Below are positions 17,971 through 26,887 of a DNA stretch of 64,000 nt, in pieces (the first letter of the stretch is position 1; each line of letters opens with the position of its first letter). A program made the translations under genes and the position numbers. This stretch comes from Gimesia algae (GTDB lineage: Bacteria; Planctomycetota; Planctomycetia; Planctomycetales; Planctomycetaceae): NCBI RefSeq assembly GCF_007746795.1, contig NZ_CP036343.1, positions 7,669,250-7,733,249 on the forward strand, given 5' to 3'. The notes under the pieces were generated by a model. The model saw only the letters and a program-made list of their open reading frames with translations, searched no databases and was not told the origin of the DNA.

Positions 17971-20841
17971 TTAGCTGACGGCGGTGATAGTGACGGTGTA
18001 ATTAGATCCCAGATGCAGTGTGCTCAGGTCACTTACGTTGTGCATCACAATCACTGGATCACCAATCGCTTTTGAGTCGTCGTAGACCTCGGACTCTTCA
18101 GAGTATTTGTTGATCACAGTCACGGTCTTTGCGCGGCGATCCTGGTTGAAGTTCAGCACTGCTTCCCCGGCAATGTCGATCTGCGATGCCGTGCCGGTCG
18201 AGTTGTAATTCAACCCACCATCAACGATGTTGAGATTCGCATGAGCCCCTGCGTAAATCGTGGTTGTGCCTGCAGTCTGTTCGAAGGTAGTTGTCGCGGA
18301 GTTCAAAGTCAGTTCCCCACCACTCTTAACCACATCGGTGAATGACACACCAGAGCCGCAGAAGACGATCGTATCATTCGCAGCATCGTCGAAGAATGCC
18401 TGTCGTAAGGTCGCCACGGTTGAGACCTCAGCGGGGTAGTAAGCAATACCGACGTGCCCCCGGTTGACATTGACCACATTACTGGCATGCGTTCCGAGCA
18501 GCAGAATCGCAGGGGTATTACCGTCTGGGCTGTCTCCGGAATTGGTAATCAGAGCAGTCGTCTGAACGGTGCCGAGATTGATTTTAAGACGTTCCGATCC
18601 ATCGCCCTGCTTGTCACCGATGTTGAGCAGAGTGGCCCCGATCTTTAAGTATTGGTCGCGGTACTCGGAATATGAAGTTGTGCCGCCTGTGTTCGTGCGA
18701 GGCAGGCCGATATCGCCCGTAAAGGTCTGTTCGATGATCAGGGCAGCCAGCGTGACAGCGGACTGGTCGAGGCCATAGAGGATGCTGACACTTGATTCAC
18801 TGATATAAACCGTATCGCCCGTTTCAGGCACCGTGTTCGTGCTCCAGTTGCCTGCCACATCCCAGCAGTTCGGGCCGGAATTGGCTGTTGTTTCAGTCTG
18901 AAGAATTGGTGCCGTTGTCGTCGTGACTGTCATGTAAGGAGCTGTTCCACCTTCCTGAGTTGTCTCAACAGACCCCTGATTTTTAACCATCGACGATAAG
19001 TCTGTACCTGTCAGATTGCCCCCAAAGGTCACGTCAATGAATGAGTCTGGGAACGGACCGCCCGAGCAGGTGACATTGCCCGTGCCAATCGTAGAGACTG
19101 CTTCAAAGATGTCCTCCAGTTCAGAAGCGGTCTGATTGTAGGCAATCGCCTGACTGATTCCTGTACCATAAAAGATACTGAACTCACCAGAACCGGGAGA
19201 GCCGGAAATACTGATACGCTGTACTTCGGCTGTGCCTGCTGCGCCTGCCCAGTTCTTTACCCAATAGCCAATGACGCCGCTGCCGGACAAAGCTACCGTC
19301 AAATCGGTTGCCTGATTCGCCAGATCGCCCTGAAAGGTAAGTCTGATTCCATGATACCAGTCAGTGTAGAGGTATTCGACGTTTACATTCCCCTCCCCAA
19401 TAGAAGACAATGCCTCAAGTGCCGTCTTGACCTGTGTCGCTGTTGCATTATTAGCCAATGCTGTAGTTGCCTCGCCATTGATAAAGATATTCCATGTGCC
19501 AGCGTGCCAGTCTGAGTAGAGTTCTACAAATTCTGTGAACTCGGATTCGGTGTAACTTCCACCGCCAGTCAGGTTGCCAGAGTCAATCGACGCACTGAAG
19601 CTGTCTGCCCCGATGTAGTTCCTGATATAAAGATGCCAAGTCGCCCCACTGGTCAAGTCATGCCCCGCTGAAGACGACGCACCTACAACCCTGATGAGTT
19701 TCCCATATGAAGAAAAATCATTTGCAGCAATATTGGTGTCGATCAGACCTTGAAATCCTGCAATTGTGACATCGTAGGGAATGTCAGTCATATTCAGCAA
19801 TGTGTCTGCCGATCCAGCCCCACTGGGAGTCAGTTCAACCGACAGATCAAATGTGCCGCCAGAAACATCTGTGTCACCAGTGATTCTGAAATGTCCCTCT
19901 TCATTGTTGGGGTCATTCTCCCAGATCGTCCAGACTTCATTACCACCGCCACCGCCTGCCGTCTGTTCTGCGATCGTCACGTCATCCATCAGACCACCTG
20001 TGAGATTCGCCCCATTAACCACAAAGCTGTCTGCGTTCACGCCCACGAATGAACCCTGGAAGGTCAGCGTAAATGGCCCGCCGTCAGACCCTGAAACGCC
20101 CACGTCATCAACGGCAATTCCGGTCAGTGATTCAATGGCGGTCTTGAGGTTTGCGGCTGAAATGTTGTACGCGAGATTCGATGATGGTGTGCCTGATTCA
20201 CCATACTGAATGGTAAACGTGCCGCCTGTCGCGCCGCCCAGGTCAACCACCTGAGTCTCTGCGGCTACGGTTAAGCTGTCACCGTTTGCCCCGATTTCAG
20301 AGACGTTTTCGCCCGCCAGATCGCCTACAAACTCAATGGTGTAAGGCCCACCGTCTGAGCCGGTCACCGTGGCATTGCCAGAACCAACCGTACTCAATCC
20401 GGTAAATGCAGTTTGTACTGTTGCTGCTGATGCGTTGTATGCAAGTCCGCTGGTAATCTGACCGCCGAACGCCAGCGTAAAAGTACCTCCTGTCGGAGTA
20501 CCCACAATTGTGAAAATTTGGATCTCGTTGGTGCCGCCTGTCATGCTGAACGAGACCACGAACGGCTTGCCAGCGGTATCTGCAGTCAGCGTAAAAGTAC
20601 CTGCAGCCGTTCCAACTGCCGCCGTAATCTCTGCAAACTCCGAAACCGTGGAAGCATTCCAGAGACTGACGAACGCTGCAGCAACGCTGGTTGCCGTCGC
20701 ATCAGCGAGCACTGTATAAGATAGTGGCTGCAGACCGATCATGGCAGTGATTACCATCCCTTCTGAAACTTCATCGGGAATCGTGATCGTAACAACGCGG
20801 GCAGTTGTAGGAGCACCGCCGTTCCATTCGTGTGAAGCCAT
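17971..20841 (-). CDS. Large repeat-containing phage tail protein, adhesin-like
   Basis: This 956-residue protein has about four clear and two weaker copies of a unit of roughly 90-105 residues in its first 630 residues. Each unit has a GxFxI/L strand, a conserved A-Y-N-x-(S/T)-A helix start, a V/L-x-x-A helix, then GxGN(A/V)xV and FxG(D/N)L. The C-terminal 300 residues are Gly/Thr/Asn-rich and may form a beta-helix. There is no signal peptide. It lies between the distal-tail candidate and the hub candidate. Receptor binding is a reasonable inference; the repeats make the gene prone to length change. Confidence 0.65.
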   Translation of the reverse strand: MASHEWNGGAPTTARVVTITIPDEVSEGMVITAMIGLQPLSYTVLADATATSVAAAFVSLWNASTVSEFAEITAAVGTAAGTFTLTADTAGKPFVVSFSMTGGTNEIQIFTIVGTPTGGTFTLAFGGQITSGLAYNASAATVQTAFTGLSTVGSGNATVTGSDGGPYTIEFVGDLAGENVSEIGANGDSLTVAAETQVVDLGGATGGTFTIQYGESGTPSSNLAYNISAANLKTAIESLTGIAVDDVGVSGSDGGPFTLTFQGSFVGVNADSFVVNGANLTGGLMDDVTIAEQTAGGGGGNEVWTIWENDPNNEEGHFRITGDTDVSGGTFDLSVELTPSGAGSADTLLNMTDIPYDVTIAGFQGLIDTNIAANDFSSYGKLIRVVGASSSAGHDLTSGATWHLYIRNYIGADSFSASIDSGNLTGGGSYTESEFTEFVELYSDWHAGTWNIFINGEATTALANNATATQVKTALEALSSIGEGNVNVEYLYTDWYHGIRLTFQGDLANQATDLTVALSGSGVIGYWVKNWAGAAGTAEVQRISISGSPGSGEFSIFYGTGISQAIAYNQTASELEDIFEAVSTIGTGNVTCSGGPFPDSFIDVTFGGNLTGTDLSSMVKNQGSVETTQEGGTAPYMTVTTTTAPILQTETTANSGPNCWDVAGNWSTNTVPETGDTVYISESSVSILYGLDQSAVTLAALIIEQTFTGDIGLPRTNTGGTTSYSEYRDQYLKIGATLLNIGDKQGDGSERLKINLGTVQTTALITNSGDSPDGNTPAILLLGTHASNVVNVNRGHVGIAYYPAEVSTVATLRQAFFDDAANDTIVFCGSGVSFTDVVKSGGELTLNSATTTFEQTAGTTTIYAGAHANLNIVDGGLNYNSTGTASQIDIAGEAVLNFNQDRRAKTVTVINKYSEESEVYDDSKAIGDPVIVMHNVSDLSTLHLGSNYTVTITAVS

Positions 20842-20853
20842 AATGATAATCCT

Positions 20854-21564
20854 TTATGCAGTTGGGAACGCCTGATTGCGTTCGAATGTGTAGTTCCAGT
20901 GAATGGGATATTCCAGTCCGACCCCGTTTTTACGTCGGACGGTTCCCTGGTTGATTTGTCTGCGGTCTACATGTTCGTAATCGGGGTAGAGGGGTACATT
21001 GGGAGTCGGGTATGCCCCGAGCCCAACCTTCATGCCCGATTGCACAATCGTGATGGGAGAGGTCTCTGTGAGTTGCTGGCGCTGGTAGTAGCCGGTGATC
21101 GTCGGGAGCAGTCCGAACCTCGGACCTCCTGAGCCCGTTGTGTTAAAAGACTCCTCGTACTTGAGGACCTGCGGGGCATCGAGATTGATCTCCTGAAACG
21201 ATACGTCGGCTTCTACACTGATGGCATAACTGCGGAAGGTGGTCAGTTCCCCGTTGCCAGTGTTGGGGAAGTGCGGCAGAACTGTGACACGAGTCCCGGT
21301 CAAAGTGTTGGCGCTGATCAGTTGATGCATCACCATCGATCCCTTTTTCCAGACCAGGTCTTGCCCCTGAATGGAATACGCTGCAAGCAGGGCAGCGAAT
21401 GCTTCCACCAGTTCGGAATCTGAATCGGCCTGAAGAAATCCCGTGATATCCCACTTCTCGGTATAGCCGTAGATGAATCCATCTTCCGCTTCCAGACCGG
21501 CGCGGGAGATAATGCAATTGGCCTCATTGTCTGGGCGATCGTCGTCGCCATACGATAGGATCAT
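20854..21564 (-). CDS. Distal tail-like protein, by position
   Basis: This is a 236-residue, beta-rich protein. Its ATG overlaps the stop of the tape measure gene (ATGA at 21561-21564). In siphovirus tails the first gene after the tape measure normally encodes the distal tail (Dit) protein. No diagnostic motif is visible, so the call rests on order, size and predicted beta content. Confidence 0.5.
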   Translation of the reverse strand: MILSYGDDDRPDNEANCIISRAGLEAEDGFIYGYTEKWDITGFLQADSDSELVEAFAALLAAYSIQGQDLVWKKGSMVMHQLISANTLTGTRVTVLPHFPNTGNGELTTFRSYAISVEADVSFQEINLDAPQVLKYEESFNTTGSGGPRFGLLPTITGYYQRQQLTETSPITIVQSGMKVGLGAYPTPNVPLYPDYEHVDRRQINQGTVRRKNGVGLEYPIHWNYTFERNQAFPTA

Positions 21565-23498
21565 TGATAGCTCTTCTGCTGTAACTGGAATTGCGCGAAC
21601 TGCTGTTGCATATCTGTATGACTCTTTTCCATTTCGGCTTGCATTGCCTTTATGCCGCTCAGAGTAGCCATGCTCTGCTGGTGGATGGCATCTACTGCGT
21701 CCGCGTTGGCCTGACGAATATCATTAGCGCTATTCCCCAATCCGGTTACCAGATCGGTAAACATGAGCTTTAGTTCGGCCTCGAACTTCACGCGTGCCTG
21801 AGTGACCTGATCGAGGTTGTTCGCACTTGAAGTCACTGACTGACCGGCCACCCCTTCCAGCTTTTTACCTTCGATCAGCTTCTGACGGTTCTCATCGGCT
21901 CGCTCCTGGGCATCTGCGATGTCGTTTTTGGTTTGGCGTGACCCGAAGACTTCCGTGAAGGTGTCTGCCCCCTTCAGCTTGCTGCCTTTTTTCGAGTAAT
22001 AGTTGGTGATCTGATCCTGACCGACACCCGCTTCTTTCATGATATTGATGTCGCGTAGAGTCAGCTCTTTACCGGACTTGATCTTTTCCGCAACTCCGAT
22101 GGCATGTTTCTGCAGGCCGGGATTGAGTTCGCCCAACTTGGCGTTTAATCCTTTCTCTTCCAGACGCTTCTGCTCCTGAAGAGTGACCAGCCTTTCCCGG
22201 TCCGCCTTCAGGGCTGCTTCGGTTGCCTGGTTCTGAGATCGGATGATATTGAGTCGGTTGACTTCAGCATCGTAGAGCCGTTTCTGCGCTGACTCCCGAT
22301 CGTTCAGAAGCCTTAACGCAAGATCATTGCTCGCCAGGCGATTATGATTCAGGCGGTTCTCTTCGTTAATACGGCGATCTGCCAGCTCTGCTTCTGCGAG
22401 CTGGATTTCACGCACTGCTTCCAGCCTGACGCGTTCCGCGTTCTGAAGCCCGGTTTCATTACGGGCTATCCCCTTGGCTTCACTGACGCGATTGCTTGAT
22501 GACAATAGCTGACTCTGCAGGCCGAGGCGTGTGGTCTCTTCTTTGGTGTAGCGGTCGCGATCCCTGATCAGGGCTTCGCGCTTCTTCTCTGCTTCAGCCG
22601 TTTTCTTTACGGCTTCCGCTGCATCACTTGAGGCTTTCCTTAAATCAAGAATAGCACCGCTGGCTCGACCGCTGTTTTCCCCAAAATCGTAAAAGACCCC
22701 AAGGACGGTTTTTGCACCATCGTGTAATGCTAATCCCAAGGCCGCTAACCCAATCCCCACGGCAGCCATCTTTCCCACTATGGCAGCACCAGCCAGCACA
22801 GACCCGCCACCAACGGCACCAGCGCCTACCCCGCCGGCAGCGCCTGCGACAGCTCCACCAACAACTCCACCGCCAGCACGCCCAGCCGCCGCACCTCCTG
22901 CCTGCCCCGCGACACCGCCCACTACTTGAGTTGCACCTACTCTTAGGTTGCTGGCTGCCAGCAGGTTATTGTGTGCTGTCTGGGCTTTCGTCGCGGCACT
23001 CAATGCAATCAGGGCCTCGCGACCCTTCCACCAGACATCAGTAGCTCCCTTGAAGACGCGAACCCCTTTCTGGATCATCTCGAAGTTTTTGGCGAACTTC
23101 TCAAAGTTTTCTTCGGAGACCAGCCCGAGCTTGGCCATGCCCTCTGCCATGTCAGCCATACCCTGGATGGCTTCCACAGCAGATTCATTTGCCTTTTGGT
23201 TGGATTCAATCCTGGTACGATCGTACTCTTTTAGTTTTTTTGCAAAGAGCTTTCTTCTTTTATCGTACGCTTCCATGTCCTTTGCGTACTGCTCAATTCT
23301 TTTATCAGACTCGTCTTTCGCATCCTTGGTCATGCCTTTCTCATTGCGAGAATTCATGTCACGGGTTCGCTTGGCGGCAACCTCGGCTTGAGATGCGGCA
23401 GAAATCGCTTGAAGTGAGAATTGTTCTGCGATAGTCTGGTTCTTTGGGTCTCCCGCTAATTTCAGGGAGATAATCACATTTCTTTGCACGTCAACCAT
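21561..23498 (-). CDS. Tail tape measure protein
   Basis: This 645-residue protein has a long charged coiled-coil N-terminus (about residues 30-130). A strongly Gly/Ala-rich hydrophobic stretch (about 190-270) is followed by further long coiled coils to about 560. This coil-hydrophobic-coil layout, and the position after the tail chaperones, are typical of tape measure proteins, which set tail length at roughly 0.15 nm per residue; this one would give a tail near 100 nm. No lytic transglycosylase domain is visible. Confidence 0.75.
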   Translation of the reverse strand: MVDVQRNVIISLKLAGDPKNQTIAEQFSLQAISAASQAEVAAKRTRDMNSRNEKGMTKDAKDESDKRIEQYAKDMEAYDKRRKLFAKKLKEYDRTRIESNQKANESAVEAIQGMADMAEGMAKLGLVSEENFEKFAKNFEMIQKGVRVFKGATDVWWKGREALIALSAATKAQTAHNNLLAASNLRVGATQVVGGVAGQAGGAAAGRAGGGVVGGAVAGAAGGVGAGAVGGGSVLAGAAIVGKMAAVGIGLAALGLALHDGAKTVLGVFYDFGENSGRASGAILDLRKASSDAAEAVKKTAEAEKKREALIRDRDRYTKEETTRLGLQSQLLSSSNRVSEAKGIARNETGLQNAERVRLEAVREIQLAEAELADRRINEENRLNHNRLASNDLALRLLNDRESAQKRLYDAEVNRLNIIRSQNQATEAALKADRERLVTLQEQKRLEEKGLNAKLGELNPGLQKHAIGVAEKIKSGKELTLRDINIMKEAGVGQDQITNYYSKKGSKLKGADTFTEVFGSRQTKNDIADAQERADENRQKLIEGKKLEGVAGQSVTSSANNLDQVTQARVKFEAELKLMFTDLVTGLGNSANDIRQANADAVDAIHQQSMATLSGIKAMQAEMEKSHTDMQQQFAQFQLQQKSYQ

Positions 23499-23519
23499 TA
23501 TTTTCCTCTGAGCGATGCT

Positions 23520-23798
23520 ATGTCAGAAAAGACCATCGAACTAGTTTTTGGTACTCTTGGAATTCCCATAGTCATCCTTGCCATCTGGCTGATGGTCAAA
23601 TACGGTGGATTAGAAACCCCCAAGCAGGTCAAGGAACGCGAACAACGCGAAGCAGAAGAATTCGAAGCCATGCCCCCCGAAGTCCAGCAACTCCACATCC
23701 ATGCAAAGAACAAAGTCGCGGAGTTCAATTTCAACCTGATCGTATTTCTCATCACTTCCATCGCCTCTGGCTACCTGATTTATCTGTGTGTTAGATGA
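23520..23798 (+). CDS. Small two-pass membrane protein on the opposite strand in the tail module
   Basis: From the ATG at 23520 this gives 92 residues. A first membrane segment lies at about residues 7-24, a Lys/Glu-rich middle at 28-60 and a second membrane segment at about 70-88. An upstream ATG-less extension to 23484 is possible but overlaps the tape measure start. The stop overlaps the start of the next small gene (ATGA at 23795-23798), so the pair is coupled. Both genes run against the tail operon. A holin/antiholin or cargo role is possible but unproven. Confidence 0.6.
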   Translation: MSEKTIELVFGTLGIPIVILAIWLMVKYGGLETPKQVKEREQREAEEFEAMPPEVQQLHIHAKNKVAEFNFNLIVFLITSIASGYLIYLCVR

Positions 23799-23992
23799 TC
23801 CGCCCGATAGCCCCCACCCACAAAGCAGCAACAGCCAGAGCCGATCGCATCAAGCAGGCTGAGCAGCAACTCAAAGCCGCAGAGAAGCACGCCCTCAAAG
23901 AGAACTTGGCATATGGGGCCATCTTCTTAATTGTGTGCACAGGCTGCATCCTTTTGGGGAAATTCATATCAGTAATCGTTAGACAGATGTGA
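23795..23992 (+). CDS. Small single-pass membrane protein coupled to the preceding gene
   Basis: This is a 65-residue protein. The first 35 residues are basic and Ala-rich helix, followed by one membrane segment (about residues 39-61) and a short tail. Start and stop overlap with the upstream gene (ATGA) supports that it is real. Together with the preceding gene it is the only plus-strand unit inside the tail module. Function unknown. Confidence 0.55.
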   Translation: MIRPIAPTHKAATARADRIKQAEQQLKAAEKHALKENLAYGAIFLIVCTGCILLGKFISVIVRQM

Positions 23993-24021
23993 TTGTTTGG
24001 AATGCATCGGGGGCGTCAAGA

Positions 24022-24396
24022 TCACATACCCTTCCCGGTCATCATCATTGAGAACAACTGAAACTGCTTTTGTTCTGCTGCGGAGTCTGCCATATCCTGA
24101 AGTATCGCGGCATTGTGTCTCACAATATCATCGTCGGGGAAGTTGCCGGTGGCCTTGCACTCTCTCCAATGCTGGTAGGCTTTCTGGTTCTTAAGGCTCA
24201 ATGTCTTGGGGTTCTCAGGAGTCCCCTTCGGGCAGCCCTTCGGATGCTTGGGATTGTGACAGGGGGCCGGTAAAACACGCTCTACAGGTTCGCCGCGAAA
24301 CGTCTGCAGCTCCCCTGTATCCTCGCTGTAGATGTACTTCAAACAGTGTTCACAGGACCGGAAGGCAACTTCGGGGTGGAGCATGATCAGCCCCAC
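24022..24396 (-). CDS. Tail assembly chaperone T-type reading frame, made by -1 frameshift
   Basis: This 124-codon frame lies between the G-type chaperone gene and the tape measure. It has CEHCLKYIY at residues 15-23 and a second Cys pair in a Pro/Lys-rich stretch (CHNPKHPKGC), a layout I associate with T-type tail chaperone extensions. Its own start (GTG at 24396) has no clear ribosome-binding site. The frame connects in the -1 register to the A AAA AAC heptamer of the preceding gene. Read as a fusion the product would be about 262 residues. Known role of GT proteins: they bind the tape measure and recruit tail tube subunits. Confidence 0.75.
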   Translation of the reverse strand: MGLIMLHPEVAFRSCEHCLKYIYSEDTGELQTFRGEPVERVLPAPCHNPKHPKGCPKGTPENPKTLSLKNQKAYQHWRECKATGNFPDDDIVRHNAAILQDMADSAAEQKQFQLFSMMMTGKGM

Positions 24397-24404
24397 CCCT
24401 TCGA

Positions 24405-24809
24405 TTAGTTTTTTGCGTCTTCTTCCTCAGGTGAGGTAGTGCCAAGCAGTTTGTCGAAGTCGATTTCTTCTTCTATCTTCGTTTCTTCGTCCGACGTATC
24501 CAACTGCATCACTATGTTGAATAGCCGCTCGACGATATTCCTCTTGAGGTGCACGAGTGTGTCTTGATTGATCGGCAGAGGCTTTCCGTCTTCTTCCAAG
24601 TCCCAACTGACAACCTGCTTTACAATCACGGCGTGGATCCGACGTGTCTTCTCTGCAGCAGATAACAAGTCCCATGAACTCAGTATCTCCCGGATTTTGT
24701 CACTTAGCATGACCCGGAACGCAAACCGGACAGGCCCGTGCATATTGGGCACTCCACTGATCAGGGCATCTTCCGTGTATCCGTCCGCAATGTAATTCTT
24801 GGCTACCAT
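24405..24809 (-). CDS. Tail assembly chaperone, G-type
   Basis: This 134-residue, helical, acidic protein is the first gene after the tail tube gene, where siphoviruses keep the G chaperone. The last codons are GCA AAA AAC TAA, placing a slippery heptamer directly before the stop. Part of the ribosomes would therefore continue into the T frame. No motif is diagnostic on its own; order, size and frameshift signal together make the call. Confidence 0.75.
   Translation of the reverse strand: MVAKNYIADGYTEDALISGVPNMHGPVRFAFRVMLSDKIREILSSWDLLSAAEKTRRIHAVIVKQVVSWDLEEDGKPLPINQDTLVHLKRNIVERLFNIVMQLDTSDEETKIEEEIDFDKLLGTTSPEEEDAKN
24408..24414 (-). promoter_or_regulatory. Programmed -1 frameshift slippery heptamer
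   Basis: On the minus strand the sequence is A AAA AAC, in phase with the G frame (codons AAA AAC, then TAA). The downstream T frame is exactly the -1 frame and is open across the join. This is one of the strongest known -1 slippery sequences and matches the lambda G/GT arrangement. A stimulatory hairpin was not clearly seen. Confidence 0.85.
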
Positions 24810-24863
24810 CTGAATCTTTCTAGTTTTAAATTAAGAATGGTGAATTAAAGAAGTCGTTATATT

Positions 24864-25763
24864 TTAAGCTGAGTGAGCGTTGGTGATGATCAGCGGCTTG
24901 GTTGTGCCCGAACTGCGAACCATTCCTTCCAGCGGAAGTCTGGTTACGTCCCTGCCCTGGTTGGTCGGTGTTTTATTGGGATACTGCACTGCTGCCATGG
25001 CGAACGTCAGAACGTCTCCGGATGCAGCGTCATTCGTAAACACGGCTGTTGCTGCTGCCCCGTCAAGGGCCTGTGCTACGAGGTCAGTATTATCCGTATC
25101 CCATGGATGGTCTGTTGCCAGAGAGATCATACGGTCCACCATAGGGATGTCGTAACGCGTCAAACCGTTCTCAAACAGTTCAGTATTTAGCTGGTTCTGA
25201 ATAGTCAGATTGAAGCTGTTAAACAACCTGGTATCACCCTGCAGAGTGAGCACCCCATCTTTCATGATGTACGGTTTTTCGGTGGGCATTGTGAGAGCCG
25301 GGAAAGAGCCAGCAGCACCAGTCGTTTCCGTTTCTGCTTCGATATCCAGATCCAGAAAGAGCATCTGCCCCTGAGTGCCGTTGAAGCTCGCTCGGGCAAT
25401 GCGGCAGCCCGAGTAGGTATAAACCTTTGCTCCACGATCGATCATCATGACAAACTCAGGCAGGGAGTCAGCAAGTGCGAATACATTGGTGCTTTCTGCC
25501 GATCCAGTAATATAGGGCAGCAGGGTATCCAGAGCCAGTCGCGAGCAGGGAACTTTGATAGACCCGGAAACCCGCTTGAGTCCTTCGCGAGTCCGTTCCT
25601 TATTGTGTTCGACGGTGCCCCGCATCCCATTGGTTTCGATGATCTCCGCTTCTTCGTGCAGAGTCTCGGGGAGCACAATTTCGAGCGGAATAGAACTCGT
25701 GTCAAACGGCAGAGCACTGTCGATCGCGACTTGCCCCAAAGTACCAATGGATGGTGTGGTCAT
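24864..25763 (-). CDS. Major tail tube protein
   Basis: This 299-residue beta-rich protein (many short strands, Thr/Gly/Asp loops) is placed directly before the G/GT chaperones. Size and position match siphovirus tail tube proteins. It starts 11 bases after the stop of the virion morphogenesis gene. No unique motif was recognised. Confidence 0.65.
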   Translation of the reverse strand: MTTPSIGTLGQVAIDSALPFDTSSIPLEIVLPETLHEEAEIIETNGMRGTVEHNKERTREGLKRVSGSIKVPCSRLALDTLLPYITGSAESTNVFALADSLPEFVMMIDRGAKVYTYSGCRIARASFNGTQGQMLFLDLDIEAETETTGAAGSFPALTMPTEKPYIMKDGVLTLQGDTRLFNSFNLTIQNQLNTELFENGLTRYDIPMVDRMISLATDHPWDTDNTDLVAQALDGAAATAVFTNDAASGDVLTFAMAAVQYPNKTPTNQGRDVTRLPLEGMVRSSGTTKPLIITNAHSA

Positions 25764-25773
25764 GGTATCACCT

Positions 25774-26232
25774 TTATAATTTACTGATCTGATTAACGAT
25801 GGAATCGGCGGTCAATTCCGCTGCTGTGTCTAAAACTTCTTCACTGAATCCCATGAACGGTCTGGCCGGGATGTTCTTTTTCTTCGAGCCATCCTGATGG
25901 ACTCCCGCATATTCAACAGTAGCCCCCAGAGTAAAGCCTTCACCTGTCACTCCTTCGATATGGTCTGCTCCCTGATATCCAACACTGTCCTGTAGTTTCC
26001 CGAAGTCGATTAACGGTTTTGGATCTGGATTGTGTCCCGGTGGTCTTGGTCTCTTCAACGGGGCCCATGCCGAGCCATCCGGTGCAGTGCTCGTCTGAAA
26101 CCCTTCCACCAGATCAGTCTTTGTCGCACTCAAAGCAGCCTGCATGGCATCGGGCACATCCGGCTTGCTTACGGTGTCGGCAATTCCTTGGAGGAATCCG
26201 TTGAGGTCTGTTGAGTCGATGGTTTCAGGCAT
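25774..26232 (-). CDS. Phage virion morphogenesis protein (Mu gpG/HK97 gp10-like)
   Basis: This 152-residue protein contains WAPLKRPRPPG and the C-terminal block YAGVHQDG followed by IPARPFMGFS. These are characteristic of the phage virion morphogenesis/tail completion family: the Y-A-x-x-H-Q-x-G and P-A-R-P-F motifs. The proteins act at the head-tail joint or in tail completion. Confidence 0.85.
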   Translation of the reverse strand: MPETIDSTDLNGFLQGIADTVSKPDVPDAMQAALSATKTDLVEGFQTSTAPDGSAWAPLKRPRPPGHNPDPKPLIDFGKLQDSVGYQGADHIEGVTGEGFTLGATVEYAGVHQDGSKKKNIPARPFMGFSEEVLDTAAELTADSIVNQISKL

Positions 26233-26438
26233 CGCTGCTTGTCCTTTACGGTAACTACTTTAAACCCTGACAGCTTCCGCACTCCAACAGCGGTATAAGC
26301 TTTGTTGTCAGTGCTGATCTGGTCAGCATATTGTTTGACGGCTTCGGTTTCTTTGTCCGTTTTGAACCGAAGCGCGCCGTAGGTATTGGTGCTGACTTTG
26401 ATAAACTCTGCGTCTTTAACTTCAATCTCGTGTGTCAT
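26169..26438 (-). CDS. Small phage-like protein overlapping the morphogenesis gene
   Basis: From the ATG at 26438, whose ATGA overlaps the stop of the upstream gene, this gives 89 residues. The last 64 bases overlap the start of the morphogenesis gene in another frame. The N-terminal 60 residues are a compact alpha/beta sequence (KDAEFIKVSTNTYGALRF). No family was recognised; it may be a small head-tail joining protein. Confidence 0.55.
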   Translation of the reverse strand: MTHEIEVKDAEFIKVSTNTYGALRFKTDKETEAVKQYADQISTDNKAYTAVGVRKLSGFKVVTVKDKQRCLKPSTQQTSTDSSKELPTP

Positions 26439-26887
26439 GTTCTCGCTTCCCAACTGATAAACCACAGGGTTATCCCTGCGTGATATTCTCCTGCCTCAAA
26501 CCACGATGGATCTACGACCGCACCGGGGGCAACGTAACTGTTTACGACTGAAGACACTCCGCTTAACCGGGGGGTGCGGAATGACTTCACGATCTCTTCG
26601 TACCAGGTTAGGTACTTGTCCCTGTTTAAAGTCTGGTCCTGATCGTCGGCGTCGACGATAAACACTCCCACCTGATATTCAATCTGGTCTCTTAAATTCG
26701 TTCCCTTGGCAGGATTGTGTTTTGGTGTTCCGGATGCAATTAAAATGGCCGGAAAGTCAGCTGGATGAAAGTTTCGCGTGGAAGGAACCTTTTGAACGTA
26801 CACCGATGCGTCTGGAATATCCGTCAGATCCAGCCCTTGGATCTGGGTTTGTACTGCGGTCAGGATGCTTTCGAGGATGGCTGTCAT
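26435..26887 (-). CDS. Tail terminator-like phage protein
   Basis: From the ATG at 26887 (ATGA overlap with the upstream stop at 26884) this gives 150 residues. A helical start (ESILTAVQTQIQGL) is followed by strands with FPAILIASG and QIEYQVGVFIVDAD, a fold order typical of tail terminator/minor tail proteins. The position after the connector genes agrees. The ORF can be extended to 26914 but coupling favours 26887. Confidence 0.6.
   Translation of the reverse strand: MTAILESILTAVQTQIQGLDLTDIPDASVYVQKVPSTRNFHPADFPAILIASGTPKHNPAKGTNLRDQIEYQVGVFIVDADDQDQTLNRDKYLTWYEEIVKSFRTPRLSGVSSVVNSYVAPGAVVDPSWFEAGEYHAGITLWFISWEART

Noticed and set aside
22712..23044. 110-codon His/Arg/Gln-rich plus-strand frame in the tape measure gene
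   Set aside because: It is the antisense of the Gly/Ala-rich stretch, whose low complexity creates a spurious open frame.
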